From the NCBI GenBank assembly GCA_036346375.1, contig CM070520.1, positions 18,204,852 to 18,268,851 of the forward strand: 64,000 nt of DNA. Direction: 5' to 3'. Position 1 is the stretch's first letter. Each line of letters opens with the position of its first letter. The DNA comes from Guadua angustifolia. Its lineage: Eukaryota; Streptophyta; Magnoliopsida; Poales; Poaceae. The notes beneath the pieces were generated by a model that searched no databases, was not told where the DNA came from, and saw nothing but the letters and a program-made list of their open reading frames with translations. A program made the position numbers and the translations under genes. Positions 1 to 12,210 of the stretch are shown one piece after another.

Positions 1-755
1 TCTTTTACGCAAAATTGTTGAGGGCGGCACTATCAAGCGTGGTGGCGGTAGTACCGCAAATCTTGATACTACCGGAGTCTATGGCGATAACTTTTGGCGA
101 TAAGCCATCTCTTGGTCTCCTCGTGGCACTACCGGAGTGCTTGGGCGATAGTACACAAATCTTGGTACTACATAATTAAGCTTTGTGGTAGCAATATAAC
201 AGTGCATTGTTACTTCGGGCTACCAAGGTACCGGCCATATAATTTTACTTTATAATGACTCGTGTCGAGCATTAATTGCACCGTATAGCCGTTGAAATAC
301 AGGTGCGGTACTACCGGCCCTTAGAGGGCGGTAGTCTGCCTAACTATGCGATTCGGGGTAAAAAGCAAATAACAGCTAGTTTGAGTGAGGTGGGGTTATA
401 AATACCCCCTCACCTGTGCTAGAGGCTGGTTGGTGACTCCATTGAATACTCCTTAAGCCCTAGCAACACTCTCCACATTCTAGTACATTCAATTCTTGAT
501 TCTTGAGTTCTTGGAGAGAAAAATTGAGTGCATTGCATTAGTGAGCCATATTGATTGCACTCTTGAGTTTCAAGCCTACATCAATTTTGTTACTCTTGGA
601 GGTTGCCGCCTCCTAGACGGCTTAGAGGCGTGAGGTTCCTGTGATCTTCACAAAGAAGCTTGTGTGAAGGCCCGGACGATTGTGAAGGCAAGGAGCTCGC
701 CTACCCGGAGTGGGGAAGAGCTACCACGAGTGATCGGGGAAGGCTCAAGCGAGAG
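1..755 (+). mobile_element. LTR-like retrotransposon fragment fused to NLR-1
   Basis: The stretch has the layout of a plant retrotransposon LTR and leader: an upstream part rich in short CTTGGTACTAC-like motifs, a TATAAATA box at 397-404, and a downstream leader-like part with CTCGCCTACCCGGAGTGG. Its right edge is abrupt. From base 756 the sequence matches the kinase-2 exon of NLR-2 (from 20383), so the element joins a coding exon directly. The left edge is outside the window and no coding domain is visible, so the family (copia or gypsy) is not determined. Confidence 0.55.
397..404 (+). promoter_or_regulatory. Possible TATA box of the LTR-like fragment
   Basis: TATAAATA lies in the middle of the LTR-like fragment, as expected for the U3/R boundary of a plant LTR. 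Transcription from here would run rightward into the truncated NLR-1. The site is inferred from sequence and position only. Confidence 0.35.
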
Positions 756-2733
756 GACATATGGAATAATTCTACGTGGGAAAGAATCAAGTGTGCTTTG
801 ATTGAAAATGAACGTGGAAGTAGAATAATCACAACAACTCGCATTGGTGATGTTGCCGAACAAACCGGAGGCGTTTATCAACTAAAACCTCTTTCTCCTG
901 CTCACTCAAAAAAGTTATTCTACAAAAGAATATTTGGCGATGAAGACAAATGTCCTAAAGAAATGTGGTGGTGTACCATTAGCTATAATTACAATAGCTA
1001 GTATGTTGGCTGGTAAAGTGGGGAGGGAAAATACACTGACGTACTGGTCCAAGGTGTATCAATCAATGGGTTCTGAGTTGGAGGATAATCTTCATGTGCA
1101 TGATATGAGAAGGATATTATCTATCAGCTACTATGATCTGCCTCCACATCTAAAGACATGCTTATTGTATCTAAGTTTGTATCCAGAGGATTATGAGATT
1201 AGTAAATATGATTTGATATGGAAATGGGTAGGTGAAGGTTTTGTCCAGGAAAAACAGGGGAAGGGCTTGTATGAAGTAGGAGAGCACTTCTTCGATGAGC
1301 TCATTAACAAAAGTATGATCCAACCAGTGGATATATACAATGATAAGGCAAGCTCTTGTCGTGTGCATGGTGTGGTGCTTGATCTCATCACTTCCCTGTC
1401 AAATGAGGAGCATTTTCTAACAACATTAGGTGGTCAGCAGGCCATATCTCAACCAAGCAGGATACGTCGACTATCCCTCCAAACCAGCACGGAAGAGAAT
1501 GTCAAACAACTATCAACCATGAGCTTGACCCATATGAGGTCACTTACTGTGTTCAACCAAGCTTTCAATTTGTTGCCAGCCCTTTCGAGCTTTCCAGTCT
1601 TGCGTACATTGGGTTTATGGGGATGTAAGCAAGTGGACAATCATCATTGTAAGCTCATCTGCAAGTTGTTTCATCTGAGGTACTTGTGCCTAAGATGGAC
1701 ATCTATCACTGAGATCCCGAAAGAGATTGGGAATTTAAAGTTTTTGAAAGTACTAGACCTAATGATGAATGAAATAGAAGGGCTGCGTGCCATCCACCTT
1801 TCTTGAACTACGAGAACTGGTGTACCTAGGTGTTGACTATTCAACGATACTACCATCTGGCTTAGGGGATCTAAACTGTCTAGAAGAATTGCCAATTATC
1901 GTTATCTTGTCTCCAACCATGTTGCATGATCTGGGCAGGCTGACCAAGCTAAGGTGTGTGCAGATATACTTCTCTCAATGGGGCAAGAGCTACGAGGAAC
2001 CTTTCCTGCAATGTCTACATAACTTAGTCAGTCTCGAGACCCTAGGTATATATGGCTGTCGTGACCTAGCTTCTTTATGTGACAAGTTAACGCTGGGGTC
2101 TCAACAGCTTCGGTGCATTGCTATACCTGGTGACTACATCTACACGGTGCCAAGATGGATGATCGAACTCTCCTCCCTCTCCTCCCTAGAGATCTGGTTA
2201 GAAACACTGGGAGTGGAGGACCTTCAAGTCCTTGGGGGCATACCATCTCTCAGTAATCTCTCATTATGGGTGAAGCAACCCACACAAGGCAGACAAGAAA
2301 GGTTGGCCATTCACAGTGGTGATCAGTTCCGGTGCCTAATGTGCTTTGAATTCCGTGGTAACACCATGGAGGTATTGTTTTCACAAGGAGCCATGCAAAA
2401 GCTCCGAATCCTTGAGTTATACATTAGAGCGCGGGAGACAATGGATCAATTTGCTGATTTCAACCTCGGCCTGGAGAACCTGTCTTCGCTTGAGTGTGTC
2501 TCTGTTCACACGGAGTGGAACCAAGCCGAGCCTAGGGAGGTGGAGGCTGCAATTCAGAAAGCGCTCAACATGAATCCCAACAACCCCACACTCAAGTTGT
2601 ACATGGTAACTGCACTAATTTACCCTTTCTAGCGACACAATTGGTTTGATTAATTACTTCCCTTAGAATTATTTGCTTGCTTGTTTCATCTATCTTTAAC
2701 TTAAGTATATATCATTTCTTACTTTGGCAGTGA
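756..2733 (+). pseudogene. NLR-1: 5'-truncated CC-NBS-LRR disease-resistance gene copy
   Basis: NLR proteins are intracellular immune receptors with an NB-ARC switch and leucine-rich repeats. This copy begins inside kinase-2 (DIW, from 756) and shows RNBS-B GSRIITTTR, GLPL-type CGGVPLAIITIA, RNBS-D CLLYLSLYPEDYEI, an MHD-position motif reading VHG (1363-1371) and LRRs. The coiled coil, P-loop and exon 1 are missing, replaced by LTR-like sequence; the fused frame (660-1001) has no ATG. Compared with NLR-2 it lacks 35 nt after base 955, with TCCT at both deletion ends, and gains 4 nt near 1785, so its frame breaks twice. If the intron at 2606-2730 is spliced, the last frame meets TGA at 2731-2733; unspliced it stops at 2632. 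It is a clear relic, although the LRR part stays largely open. Confidence 0.9.
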
Positions 2734-3250
2734 AGTGTTGGTAATCATGCATCGGAGCAGGCAGATGTATCTATCGCGCATTCAAAAAATATTATATGAT
2801 ATATGCTATTCGTCAAAGTGGAGGATGTGAAGGAAGAGGTACCTACACTAATTCACTCATTCAAGCATGAACCACTGGTTTTACTGGCGTCCTTTAAATT
2901 AGTTCTCTGCTTAGTAGTTAATTTTCTTCCCTTATTACAGATTTCAGCTTGACCCTGTTGGAGTTTGTGACGGATTCTATGTTTGTTGGAGCAATAACAG
3001 TTCCCGTGGCGCCTTATCAAGATGCAGATGGATCGATCCCCAGTTGTATGAAATTTAAGTTTACAGTCGGAACTCTTCTAGTGAACTTCTGCCTAATTTG
3101 TATATTTGCAGATTGTGGTGTTGTAATAACTAGCAGACTTACCACGCAACCGCGTCTAGATATTATGATACAACTGTCTACAATATACAACTCTACTTCA
3201 ATGATTCAAATACAATTGTATTTTTTATATAACTCTATTTATATATGATT
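2606..3250 (+). other. NLR-1 3' UTR with two likely introns
   Basis: A GT donor at 2606 and AG acceptor ending at 2730 are conserved in NLR-2 (22281 and 22405), which supports a shared intron at the end of the coding region. A second likely intron runs from 2839 (GAAGAG before GT) to 2940 (TTATTACAG), followed by a transcribed-looking stretch. Homology to NLR-2 stops near 2763, where NLR-2 is cut off by other sequence. The 99-residue frame at 2949-3248 is probably UTR. Confidence 0.55.
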
Positions 3251-6200
3251 AATCTGCACCGTTATAATAAATGGTGGAGGTCCTTTTCTTTTCCTTCTAA
3301 TTAATGTCAGAATTTCTAGAATTTAGGATTACCATGAGATTTTTTTGCCCTTAAAATGAAGGAGGTGACTTGAATATCACCAGTTGTATACACACATATA
3401 TATATATAGTGAACTAGTGCAGTTTTTTGCATCTTGTTCAGAACATATAAAGGAATGTTAGTCTTCTTAACTGGCTAGCAAACACTGATGTTCGCTCAAT
3501 TGGATGCAAGTATGCATGCTTACTAACATATGATGAGTGATGAAAATCAACCTGTCCATATGCTCAATGCAGGCTTGTCGATGCTGGCCAGCAGTTGCCA
3601 TGTCATGCACACGACCAATGGCTTTATATGTGAGATTTATCAAAGATATAATGTAAAATGTTAGATAATAACAGTCTACAGCTGACTTAGCATTTACAAC
3701 TAAATGTCTAGTAAAAGGAGAAAAATATCGAGCTATGTATGGTCATTTTTAATTTTATGATCGCTTATGCCCCTGTTCTTGCGTCAGATTTAGAACTCAT
3801 CTGGGTAGGCCGGAAGAACCTCTCGTCTTCCAGTAGCTCATATGGATCAATGCACGGTGGTGGCGACACTGGTGTCTTGCTTGCATCATGTACAAAACTT
3901 GCTCTAAAATCCTGCAATGAGAAAATCAGGTTAGCCATAGGGTCAGCTTGCTTGCGTCATGTGCAAAACTCAGAAGACGAACACTTTCGGTCAACTCAAA
4001 TGTTATAGACGACATTAGCAACAACTACCACGTACAAAAAGACTCCCACTGTATTTTAGATGAAGAAACAAAAAGAAAAATTGAAAAGAACTGCAATTCA
4101 GTAATTTTTTTAGTAGTGCTTTTATGCATCACCCTCCAATAGAAATTGCATAAATCTTAAAGCAAGCGAAGGGGTAAATATTAACCATCTACCTTTCATT
4201 CATACTTTAATAGTTATGCAACTTTCAAAAAGTGATGTATAGAAGCACCTCTCTAATTTTTATACATTTTGTTCTTCTTTTGTTTCTTGTAAATATTCAA
4301 AATCAAGGGCAGAGAATGTTCTCAACAAGGTAACCCATTTGGACAGAACAGTTTTGTTTGCATGGGTGATATGCGAGCTTTTTTGAGTGTGTAATCTGTA
4401 ATGCTGAAAGTGTGCAGTCTTCATTCCGACTGTAGCATATTGAACACAAATTCATATCAAACCTTAAGGTGTTCAATCAAATCTGCTAAACAATATGTCA
4501 ATACAACCAGAACATAGCCAACTCTGATTTTCTAGTTGTACAATATATTCAGTGTCGGCATATGGTCCATGAAGTGTCTACACACAGGTAAATTAAGAAC
4601 AAAGCACACAATGGCGATATGACATGTGTGTTCTGTATTCCAATTGTAGCACGCTGAACACAAATTCATATAAAATATTATGGTGTCCATCGACTTTTTT
4701 TTCTTAACAACAAGTGGCTTTTTCCCATGATCCAGGATTGCGGGTAGCGTGCAGTTTTCTTGCAATGGAGCTTACTTCCAATTCTAGCTTTCTTGAAAGT
4801 TCCTTCAGTGAAATGCTTAGCATATATCCTTATTGGTGAGCTACGTCCAAGGGGATCTGAGTATCTTCGACTTGATTATGTGAAGTTATGAACAATCCAC
4901 TGCTCCCCACTGGGGACAAAAAAAAGAACTTTCAATATCCATTTCATCCATCCATTCTCCCTCGAATTCATTTCAGCTTCAGCACCTCAAATTCTATCAC
5001 CATTCTGTCTGCCATGACCTGTGCCAGAACTGAAAGAACTGCTCATCTATCTGAATTCTGAAGGCTCATCAAAAAAAATTAGCACGGGTACGTAAAAACA
5101 CACTGCAGTGTCCTGAGTTCATTTCACCGAATAAATGCCTGCAGTTCGATCGAACCGGCCAGAACGGTTGCTGCGACCGGCTGCGCGCGGCTGCCGAACC
5201 GCTGAGTTCCAATCATGAGGCTGTGCCTGTGGGCATGCATCGCAATTGCAACAATGCAATGCATCGCAATTCAATTGAATACGGTTCACTCCCGTCCTAT
5301 GGTCCCTCTGTCTTGAGTTAGTTGCATTCCAAACAGTTTGTCCAACCTGCGTTTCTTGCAGTCGCCGGCAGAGAAGAGAGGGGAAGGGAAGGGGAGAGGA
5401 GCAGAGAAGAGATTACTAGATTTGCCAGGGCTCAAATCAATCACTCCCACACATCTACTGCTGCTTCCCACCCGTCTGACTCGGTTTGGCTGCAAGGCTC
5501 CGTTTGGAACTCCGGACTTATTTCTTCATGTTCCTACGTGTAACTGGGAATTGAACTGTTAAGCTCCATTCTCCGGACCGTCTGATTGAGCAATTCAACG
5601 GTCCAGGATTTTTGGGTCGGAGCGAAATTTGTCCTTGCCAATACGGAGCCAGCGGAGAATCAGTAGCGAGTAGCCACTGACAACGAGCGTTGATTTCTGG
5701 CCAAAAAGGTACAGATGGGTGAGAGTTGGGTGAAAATGATTGAATACGAATGGATAATGGATTTATCATGTCCTAAACCATTTTTCCCCATATACAAATA
5801 CTGATGCCCGAGGAATAAGACCTCGAATGCCAATACAATCACGAATTTGACTAGGATCATCAAAACCTCTTAAAATGAGCGCATAAGCAACAAGAAAAAC
5901 AAAGAATTAGTGGGCTGAATATGTTTATTGGGCTGCGACTGTTACTATTGGACTAGGAAGTTGGGCTGAGAAGAAGGACGCGGATACTCAACTCATATTT
6001 GGATTTGTGACCTGCAAATGACGTTACTAGATTTGTCGTCAAAAGTAATTTCATGACATTATATATTTTTTATAATTTTGTACGAACATATAATAATTAG
6101 AAAAAGTAATGATCAAAACTGCATATGGAGACCGATGTCCCAAACAAAAAGTTAAAAAAGAACAAAGGTATATTCTGCAGATATTTGAATAAGTATCTGT

Positions 6201-6284
6201 ATCCAAATCCGAGACATAATGCTCCCCCTATTTGTATTCGATCCAACGCAACCCAACTTTTTTGCTATACATATTCGCTCCTCA
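3251..6284. other. Non-coding stretch, no recognised gene
   Basis: AT-rich intergenic DNA. I see a TA microsatellite near 3400, and two weak direct copies of a segment of about 60 bp (about 4418-4478 and 4631-4690) sharing GAACACAAATTCATAT. A more GC-rich block at about 5130-5720 contains short inverted motifs such as TGCATCGCAATT. The open frames here (under 90 residues) show no known domain. Confidence 0.5.
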
Positions 6285-6680
6285 TCCAAAGGTTTTTCAG
6301 AAATTTGGTGTAAGTGGATTGAAAATATTGTGAGTAAATGTAGTGTGAATATCAAAGTAAATGATGATCTTGGTCACTACTTTCAGCCTAAAAAAGGATT
6401 GAGACAGGGGGATCCTCTTTCCCCTTTTTTGTTTAATCTGGTGGCGGAACATGCTTGCCATTTTGATAGCTAGGGCTAAAGATAATGGCGGTTTAAAGGG
6501 ATTATTCCGCATCTTGTTGATGGGGTTTATCGATCCTTGATGTCACGGATGACACGATTCTTTTCATTGATCATGATTTGAAGGAGGCTTTGAATTTAAA
6601 ACTCGTATTGAGTGTTTTTGAACAATTATCTGGACTTAAGATCAATTTTCATAAAGTGAAATATTCCTTTTGGTGAAGCT
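6285..6680 (+). pseudogene. LINE reverse transcriptase domain remnant
   Basis: The 6219-6473 frame contains GLRQGDPLSPFLFNLVAE, the conserved plant LINE RT signature before the catalytic motif. After a frame break, the catalytic region reads VTDDTILFIDHD (about 6541-6576); the residue before the two aspartates is not the usual alanine. It is followed by LSGLKINFHKVKYSFW, the normal continuation of the RT thumb region. Stops and frame changes make it non-functional. It acted, in the family, as the cDNA-synthesising enzyme of the element. Confidence 0.75.
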
Positions 6681-7034
6681 CTAACTTGTAAAAAGAGTAT
6701 TTCGGCTTTTTGGGTGCAAAGAGGGGTTCTTCCTTTTAAATACCTAGGTATTCCTATGCACCATAGAAGGCTTAGCAATAAGGATTGGGTTTGATGAGGA
6801 GAAATTTCAAAAGAAACTTGCTAGTTGGAAGGGTAAGCTTCTTTCGATTGGAGGCGATTAGTCTTGATTAATTGAGTTCTTTCGAGTCTACCTATGTTTA
6901 TGCTATCATTTTTGAGGCTCCTAAAGGGTGATTAAGAAACTTGACTATTTCAGATCCGAGTTTTTTGGCAATGTGATGAACACAAGAAGAAATATAGATT
7001 AGCGAAATGGTCGGTACTCAATAAGCCGAAAAGT

Positions 7035-7976
7035 ATGGGGGGTTTGGGAATTTTGGATTTGGAATTACAAAACAGATGCTTATTAAGTAAATGGTTATTT
7101 AAATTGTTAAATGAGGAGGGCCTTTGGCAAGACTTACTTAGAAGGAAATACTTGCGCGGTAAGTCCATTATTCAAATTTCTGGGAAGGCTGGTGTTTCTC
7201 ATTTTTGGTCTGGATTGATGAAAGTAAAAGAACAATTCTTGTCTATGGGTTCTTTCGGTTTAGGGGATGGGAAATGTGCTAGATTTTGGGAAGACGTTTG
7301 GGTTTGTAGCAAACCTCTAATGGAGGTGTATCCTAATCTTTATAAGATTGTTAGGAAAAAAGGTGTCTCAGTAGCTAATGTGTTAGAATCGATCCCGCTC
7401 AACATCTCTTTTCGAAGATCTTTGGTGGAAAGTGACTTGACAGCTTGGTTTGAACTAGTGTCAAGAGTTGTTAATGTTTCTTTAACACAAAACAGAGACA
7501 TATTTAGATGGGATCTCAGCAAAAAAGGTATCTTTTCGGTACATTCGATGTATAATGCTTTAGTGCAGGAAAATTCAATTCCTAGGAGGTGTGATCTTTG
7601 GAAACTAAAAATCCCACTGAAGAATAAAATCTTTCTTTGGTACTTAATGACCGGAGTAATTCTAACGAAGGACAATCTAGCTAAAAGACAGTGGCAAGGA
7701 AGTATTAAATGTTGCTTTTGTAATTCTAACGAAACAATTTAACATTTGTTTTTTGATTGCCATTTGGCGAGATCTATTTGGAACACCATTTTCATTACCT
7801 TTGGTATTCAGCCTCCTGTTAATGTATCTAGTATGTTTGGTGCTTGGCTTAAGGGTGTTAATTCTAAGCTTAAGCTCCAAATTTTAGTAGGTGTAGCAGC
7901 CATGTGCTGGTCAATTTGGTTGTATAGGAATGATATCATATTCAATAGAAGTTCTATTAACTCATTTACACAGTAA
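7035..7976 (+). pseudogene. LINE C-terminal zinc-binding RT region (zf-RVT)
   Basis: Two consecutive frames, 7035-7742 and 7746-7976, are separated only by an in-frame TAA at about 7740. Together they read as the C-terminal part of a plant LINE ORF2: GGLGILDLELQN, ARFWEDVW, DIFRWDLSKKGIFSVHSMYNAL, then the zinc-binding zf-RVT core with CxxC (CCFC), HLFFDC and WSIWLYRN. This domain is widespread in plant LINE-derived proteins. The stop inside the domain, next to a frame otherwise open for 235 residues, suggests a fairly recent inactivation. Confidence 0.85.
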
Positions 7977-8441
7977 TCTTGAGGGGCGTATTGGATCGAA
8001 GTTGGTCTCCGTGTCTAAAGAGGAAGAAAGGAATCTTTGTTGAGGGTTGCAGGATGCTAGAGATCACGATCTTGATTTGTTTGCATTTGGTTGGAGGAGA
8101 ATTTTAGAATTAAAGCACGAAACTATCTTTGTTGTAATCTTTTGTTGCTTGCTTGTTTGAGTTTTAGGTTGGTTGATGTTTAGTTGGAGTTTTGTTGGTG
8201 TAATGCTAGATGTTGGAGCCTTAGTGCTTTTTGGAGTCTGTATTGTGGGCCGTATTCGTGCTTGTGCGAGGAGGCCGGATTGTTTCCTTTATCTAAAAAA
8301 TCCAAATTCGACTTGGATCAGACAGAAACTATGCAAGCTGTTTTCGCCCCTAGTTCAGAGTCATCGATGTTTCTCTTCGTTTCGCTTTGAAGTTCGGTGA
8401 CGGAATTGTTATATGCTTGTATGCACATTTTCAGATAAATA

Positions 8442-8738
8442 TGTTAGTTCTCCGGGAAGAGAACTCGCCAACCCAAGAACACTCACAAGACTCGAACAAG
8501 AAATTGACCTTTGGATGTTTTGGTCTGTGTATACAGTCAGCTTTTCTCATTGCTTTATTCCTCTTTAAATAAGAAAAGGATCTGAGACTAAACAAGGAAG
8601 CCAAGCTACAAAACTTGGAAAGAAAAAATCCCACTAATTAAGTAGCTAAACTGAAACTAGGTAACACCAATTTAGGCACTAAATAGGTAACTAATATGCA
8701 TACCATTTGGGATGATCGATCAAGGATTATGATCAACA
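8442..8738 (-). repeat. Copia element 3' LTR
   Basis: 297 bp with TG/CA ends, the partner of 13187-13487. Differences between the two copies are few and mostly 1-3 nt indels in the terminal 70 bp. Confidence 0.95.
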
Positions 8739-8752
8739 ATTCTCCCCTAATC
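8739..8752 (-). other. Copia polypurine tract
   Basis: On the minus strand the bases directly upstream of the 3' LTR read GATTAGGGGAGAAT, a purine-rich plus-strand primer site in the expected position. Confidence 0.75.
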
Positions 8753-9366
8753 CATGATCGGATCACTGACTCCCCTAAACCTTGTACATCATTTAACGTC
8801 GATGAGACCGAGTGCAGGCGTAGGCTGAATGAAGCGATCACGCCCAAGAGCTTTTGTCGAAATGTCCGCCATTGTTCCTTGGTATCAAGCTGGTTCAACC
8901 TCACCTTGTCCTCCTCAATGCATTCCACGATATAGTGATATCTTGTATCTATATGTTTCTTTGCGATCATGGAAGACAGGATTTTTACTTAGTTGAATCG
9001 CGGATTTGGTTGTCAATCTTCAAAGTGATGGCGCCGCTCTCCTTTCCTTGGAGTTACGCAAGAAAGCGCGCCGATAAACTCCTGGCGGGAAGCTTTGTTG
9101 TAGCAACAATATATTAAACCGCAACTTGATAAAGCCACTACTTTACGCTTCTTGTTGCCGGTGACAAGATTATCTCAGGAAGAACGAGGACACCGGTAGT
9201 GCTTTTGCGGTGTCAACATCCCCGCAAGATCAACATCCTTTATGCCGATAAGATCTGCATTTCCTTTCTTCCTCCGTAGTAATGCGGTAGTGGTTTCTTG
9301 TGCTGCGACATATCGCGACACGCCTCCACCGCCAAGTGCTCGGTGGTGGGTTTCTCCATGAACACC
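8753..9366 (-). pseudogene. Copia RNase H remnant
   Basis: Minus-strand frames contain pieces of the copia RNase H domain: GALCYLVNTRPDLA near 9425 (the RT/RNase H connection), then KHIDTRYHYIVECIEEDKVRL near 8955-8890, the conserved end of the domain. The intervening frames are shifted. In the family this enzyme degrades the RNA template during cDNA synthesis. The remnant is the most decayed part of the element. Confidence 0.7.
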
Positions 9367-10689
9367 TTACATAGCCCAAGATGCACGCCAAGTCTGGTCT
9401 TGTGTTAACCAGATAGCATAAAGCTCCCATAATCCGCCTATACTCGTTAGCATCAGCAATGAAGCGATGCTTAACTTCTCGAGTTTTAGACGCGATTCCA
9501 TAGGAGTGTTACAGGCGTTGCTTCTTGCCAGTCCAGCCGCCTCCAAGATCTTCATTGTATACGCACCTTGACTGATGGAGATGCCGTCATTGGTCTGGAC
9601 TACCTCCAGGCCAAGGTAGTATTGAAGCAGACCTAGATCACTCATCTGGAATGTCCCTTTCATCTCTTCCTTGAACTGCTTGAGCTCGGTGGAGTCCCCG
9701 CCGGTGATGACAAGATCGTCGACATATACACCCACAACCAACCTGTGCGCGCCCACTCCGCGGGCATACACGGCGTGCTCGGAGACGCTGCGCTGGAATC
9801 CAAGTGACACAAGGGAGGTGTCCAACTTGGCGTACCACGCACGCGGAGCTTGACGAAGACCATAGAGCGCCTTGACCAAGCGCAACACCTTCTGTTCTTT
9901 GCCAGCGACCACGAAGCCTGGAGGTTGAGTGACGTAGACTTCCTCACGTAGCTCTCCGTTGAGGAAGGCTGACTTTACGTCCATATGATGGACCGGCCAG
10001 CCTTCACTTGCCGCGAGAGCCAGCAGGAGCCGGATTGACTCAAGTCGCGCCACGGGTGCGAATACTTCATCGAAGTCGATTCCTTGACGCTGCACATACC
10101 CTTTCGCCACGAGCCGCGCTTTGTGCTTGGTGACATTTCCGGCGGCGTCCTTCTTGGTCTTGAAGACCCATTTGAGCCCAATTGGACGCTGTTGTGACGG
10201 AGGATCGACGAGCTCCCACGTGCCATTGGACTCAATTGATGTCATCTCGTCGAGCATCGCCATTCGCCAGCATTCATGCGCCTGTGCCTCATTGAATGAA
10301 GCTGGCTCATCGATGTTTACTAGATGCAGCTCCTCATCCAGATCCCGGAACGCCAAGCCCGGGGGCGTCGCCGGGCCCAGAATATTGTCGATGGTGCGGA
10401 AACGGAGCGGTGCATCATCATGCTCAGCATCAAGTCCCTCCTCTGCTCCAGGTGGTGGTGAAGTGAACTCGATCGAAAACTCTGGCGTAGATGAACTTGA
10501 CTCCCGCGTGGGTGTCTTTGGACGAGTCTTGAGTGCGAGAGGTGTCCTGGCGTCTTGATGTGGCTCTTTGTTGGGCGTGGTTTCCACCTCGGCCTGGACC
10601 GCGCTGGTGTGCTCGATCACGAACTCGTCGACGACATCCACCTCTTGGCCGCCGCTCCACTGCCACTGCGCCTCTTCGTCAAAGACCAC
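9367..10689 (-). pseudogene. Copia reverse transcriptase part of pol
   Basis: A 440-residue open frame carries the Ty1/copia RT: WRMAMLDEM, WVFKTKKDAAG, KARLVAKGYVQRQGIDF, VHHMDVKSAFLNGEL, LYGLRQAPRAWY and the catalytic YVDD at 9715-9726. The frame is open throughout RT but is separated from the integrase frame upstream by a shift near 10700, and its tail after about 9500 leaves the conserved sequence. The upstream about 100 residues are the variable linker between integrase and RT. Confidence 0.9.
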
Positions 10690-10706
10690 ATCTCGACTAA
10701 TGTGGA

Positions 10707-12210
10707 CTACTTTGGTCGATGGGTCGTGAGCGGCGGTAAGCCTTGGGCGGGTTCATAGCCGGCGAAGATCATCGGCTTGCTGCGGTCGTCAAGCTTCTTG
10801 ACGCCGGGCACGACGTTCTTGACGTGAGCCACGCACCCGAACGTGCGCAAGTGATGCACCGCCGGCGTGCTCCCATTCCAAAGCTCGTACGGAGTCTTGC
10901 CGCCACCGTTGCCCTTTGTCGTACACCGATTTAGGATGTACACCGCAGCGGTAATTGCTTCCCCCCAGAACTTGCCTGGAAGTCCTTTCGCTTTTAGCAT
11001 GCTTCTTGCGGCTCCGACCACCGTCTGGTTCCTCCTTTCGACGACGCCGTTCTGCTGGGGAGAGTACGGCGCCGTGAGCTCACGCCGGACACCAAGCTCA
11101 GCGAAGTACTCGTTGAATTGCTCCGCTGTGAACTCTCCTCCGCGATCGATCTGCGATCTGCAGACTTCTTGCGCTCTTGCGTTCTGCCGCCGCCTGAATG
11201 CGCTTGATGGCAGTCGGTGCAGCATCCTTTGTGGGTAGCAGCGTCACCCACATGAATCTATTGAAGTCGTCTACGAGGAGGAGGAAGTAACGTTTGCCGC
11301 TTGGTGTCGCCGGAGTGATTGGGCCGCAAAGATCTCCGTGTACAAGCTCGAGTACGTCGGAGGCGCGATGCTGGACATGATGAGGAAAGGGTGCGCGTCG
11401 ATGCTTGCCAGCGAGGCATGCATCGCACACCTGTTCCACCTGGGACAATACAGGTAGGCCTCGGACGAGTCCCTCTCGCCCCATCTTGCGCAGCGCCGTG
11501 AAATTGATATGTCCGAACCTTGCGTGCCACCGCCATGCGTCTTCGCCGGTGCGCGCAGCCAGGCACACCGGACGTGCAATGTTGATGTCGAGCACATACA
11601 GGCGCCCCGGACTGCGGTGTATTTTCGCAAGAAGTCGTCGTTGTTCGTCGCGGATCCGCATCGCCCCATCTTCAATTAGAATTTGGAAGTTCCCCTCATC
11701 CAGTTGACCGCAACTGACAATGTTTGCGGTGAGACTCGGAATGAAGTAGGTGTTGGGAAGGGAGCGATGTTCTCCATTCTTACACGCGAAGAGCACCGTG
11801 CCGCATCCTTCAATCCGGACGACAGAGCCGTCGCCGAACCGAACCGAGCCGGTGACGCCTGTGTCGAGGTCGGAGAAGGCCTCCCGAGATCCCGTCATAT
11901 GATTCGAAGCCCCGGTGTCGAAGATCCATCGCCGGGGATTCCGATCTTCTTCGTCGCCGTTGAGTGCCGCGAAGACTTTCTCCTCCACCAGTTCGACGTG
12001 CGAACGTGGTAGAGGTGACGCTCTCGGTGCCGGTGGGAGGAGCTCCTCTGATGCGGTCTTGGCTTCTCTCGTGGTGGTGACGCTGGTTTCTTCCTCGAGC
12101 GCAGCCGATGGGGACGGGAGTGACGGCGGCTTTGATGTGGTGTTGGTGATGATCCCTCCCTCCATCAGGAGTAAGGTAGGCTCATCATCTTGGGCCGCAT
12201 GGGCTTGTTC
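10707..12210 (-). pseudogene. Copia protease and integrase part of pol
   Basis: The minus-strand frame from about 12270 to 11098 holds the aspartic protease motif FDTGASNHMTG (Asp codon 11917-11919), the GAG-pre-integrase region with HARFGH and CDACLAGKHRRAPFP, and the integrase core with HGDLCGPI. After a frame change at about 11150 the second frame (to 10707) continues the core with DRGGEFTAEQF, YSPQQNGVVERRN and the downstream KTPYELW. These are the DDE integrase landmarks of Ty1/copia in the usual order. The shift lies inside the integrase core, so no full protein is made from this copy as given. Confidence 0.9.

Larger units (their letters stand above)
6285..8310 (+). mobile_element. 5'-truncated LINE (non-LTR retrotransposon)
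   Basis: Plant LINE reverse-transcriptase motifs are followed by the zinc-binding RT tail, in the right order on the plus strand, then a non-coding 3' part ending near TTTATCTAAAAAA at about 8290. The endonuclease and the first half of RT are missing, typical of 5' truncation during target-primed reverse transcription. Frames are broken by several stops. The left edge is approximate because no target duplication was identified. Confidence 0.8.

Noticed and set aside
2949..3248. 99-codon frame after NLR-1
   Set aside because: Lies in the likely 3' UTR exon; it has no ATG context or domain support and is a UTR open frame.
5286..5562. Overlapping 70-codon frames on both strands
   Set aside because: Purine-rich GGAAGGGGAGAGG stretch gives open frames by composition; no homology recognised.
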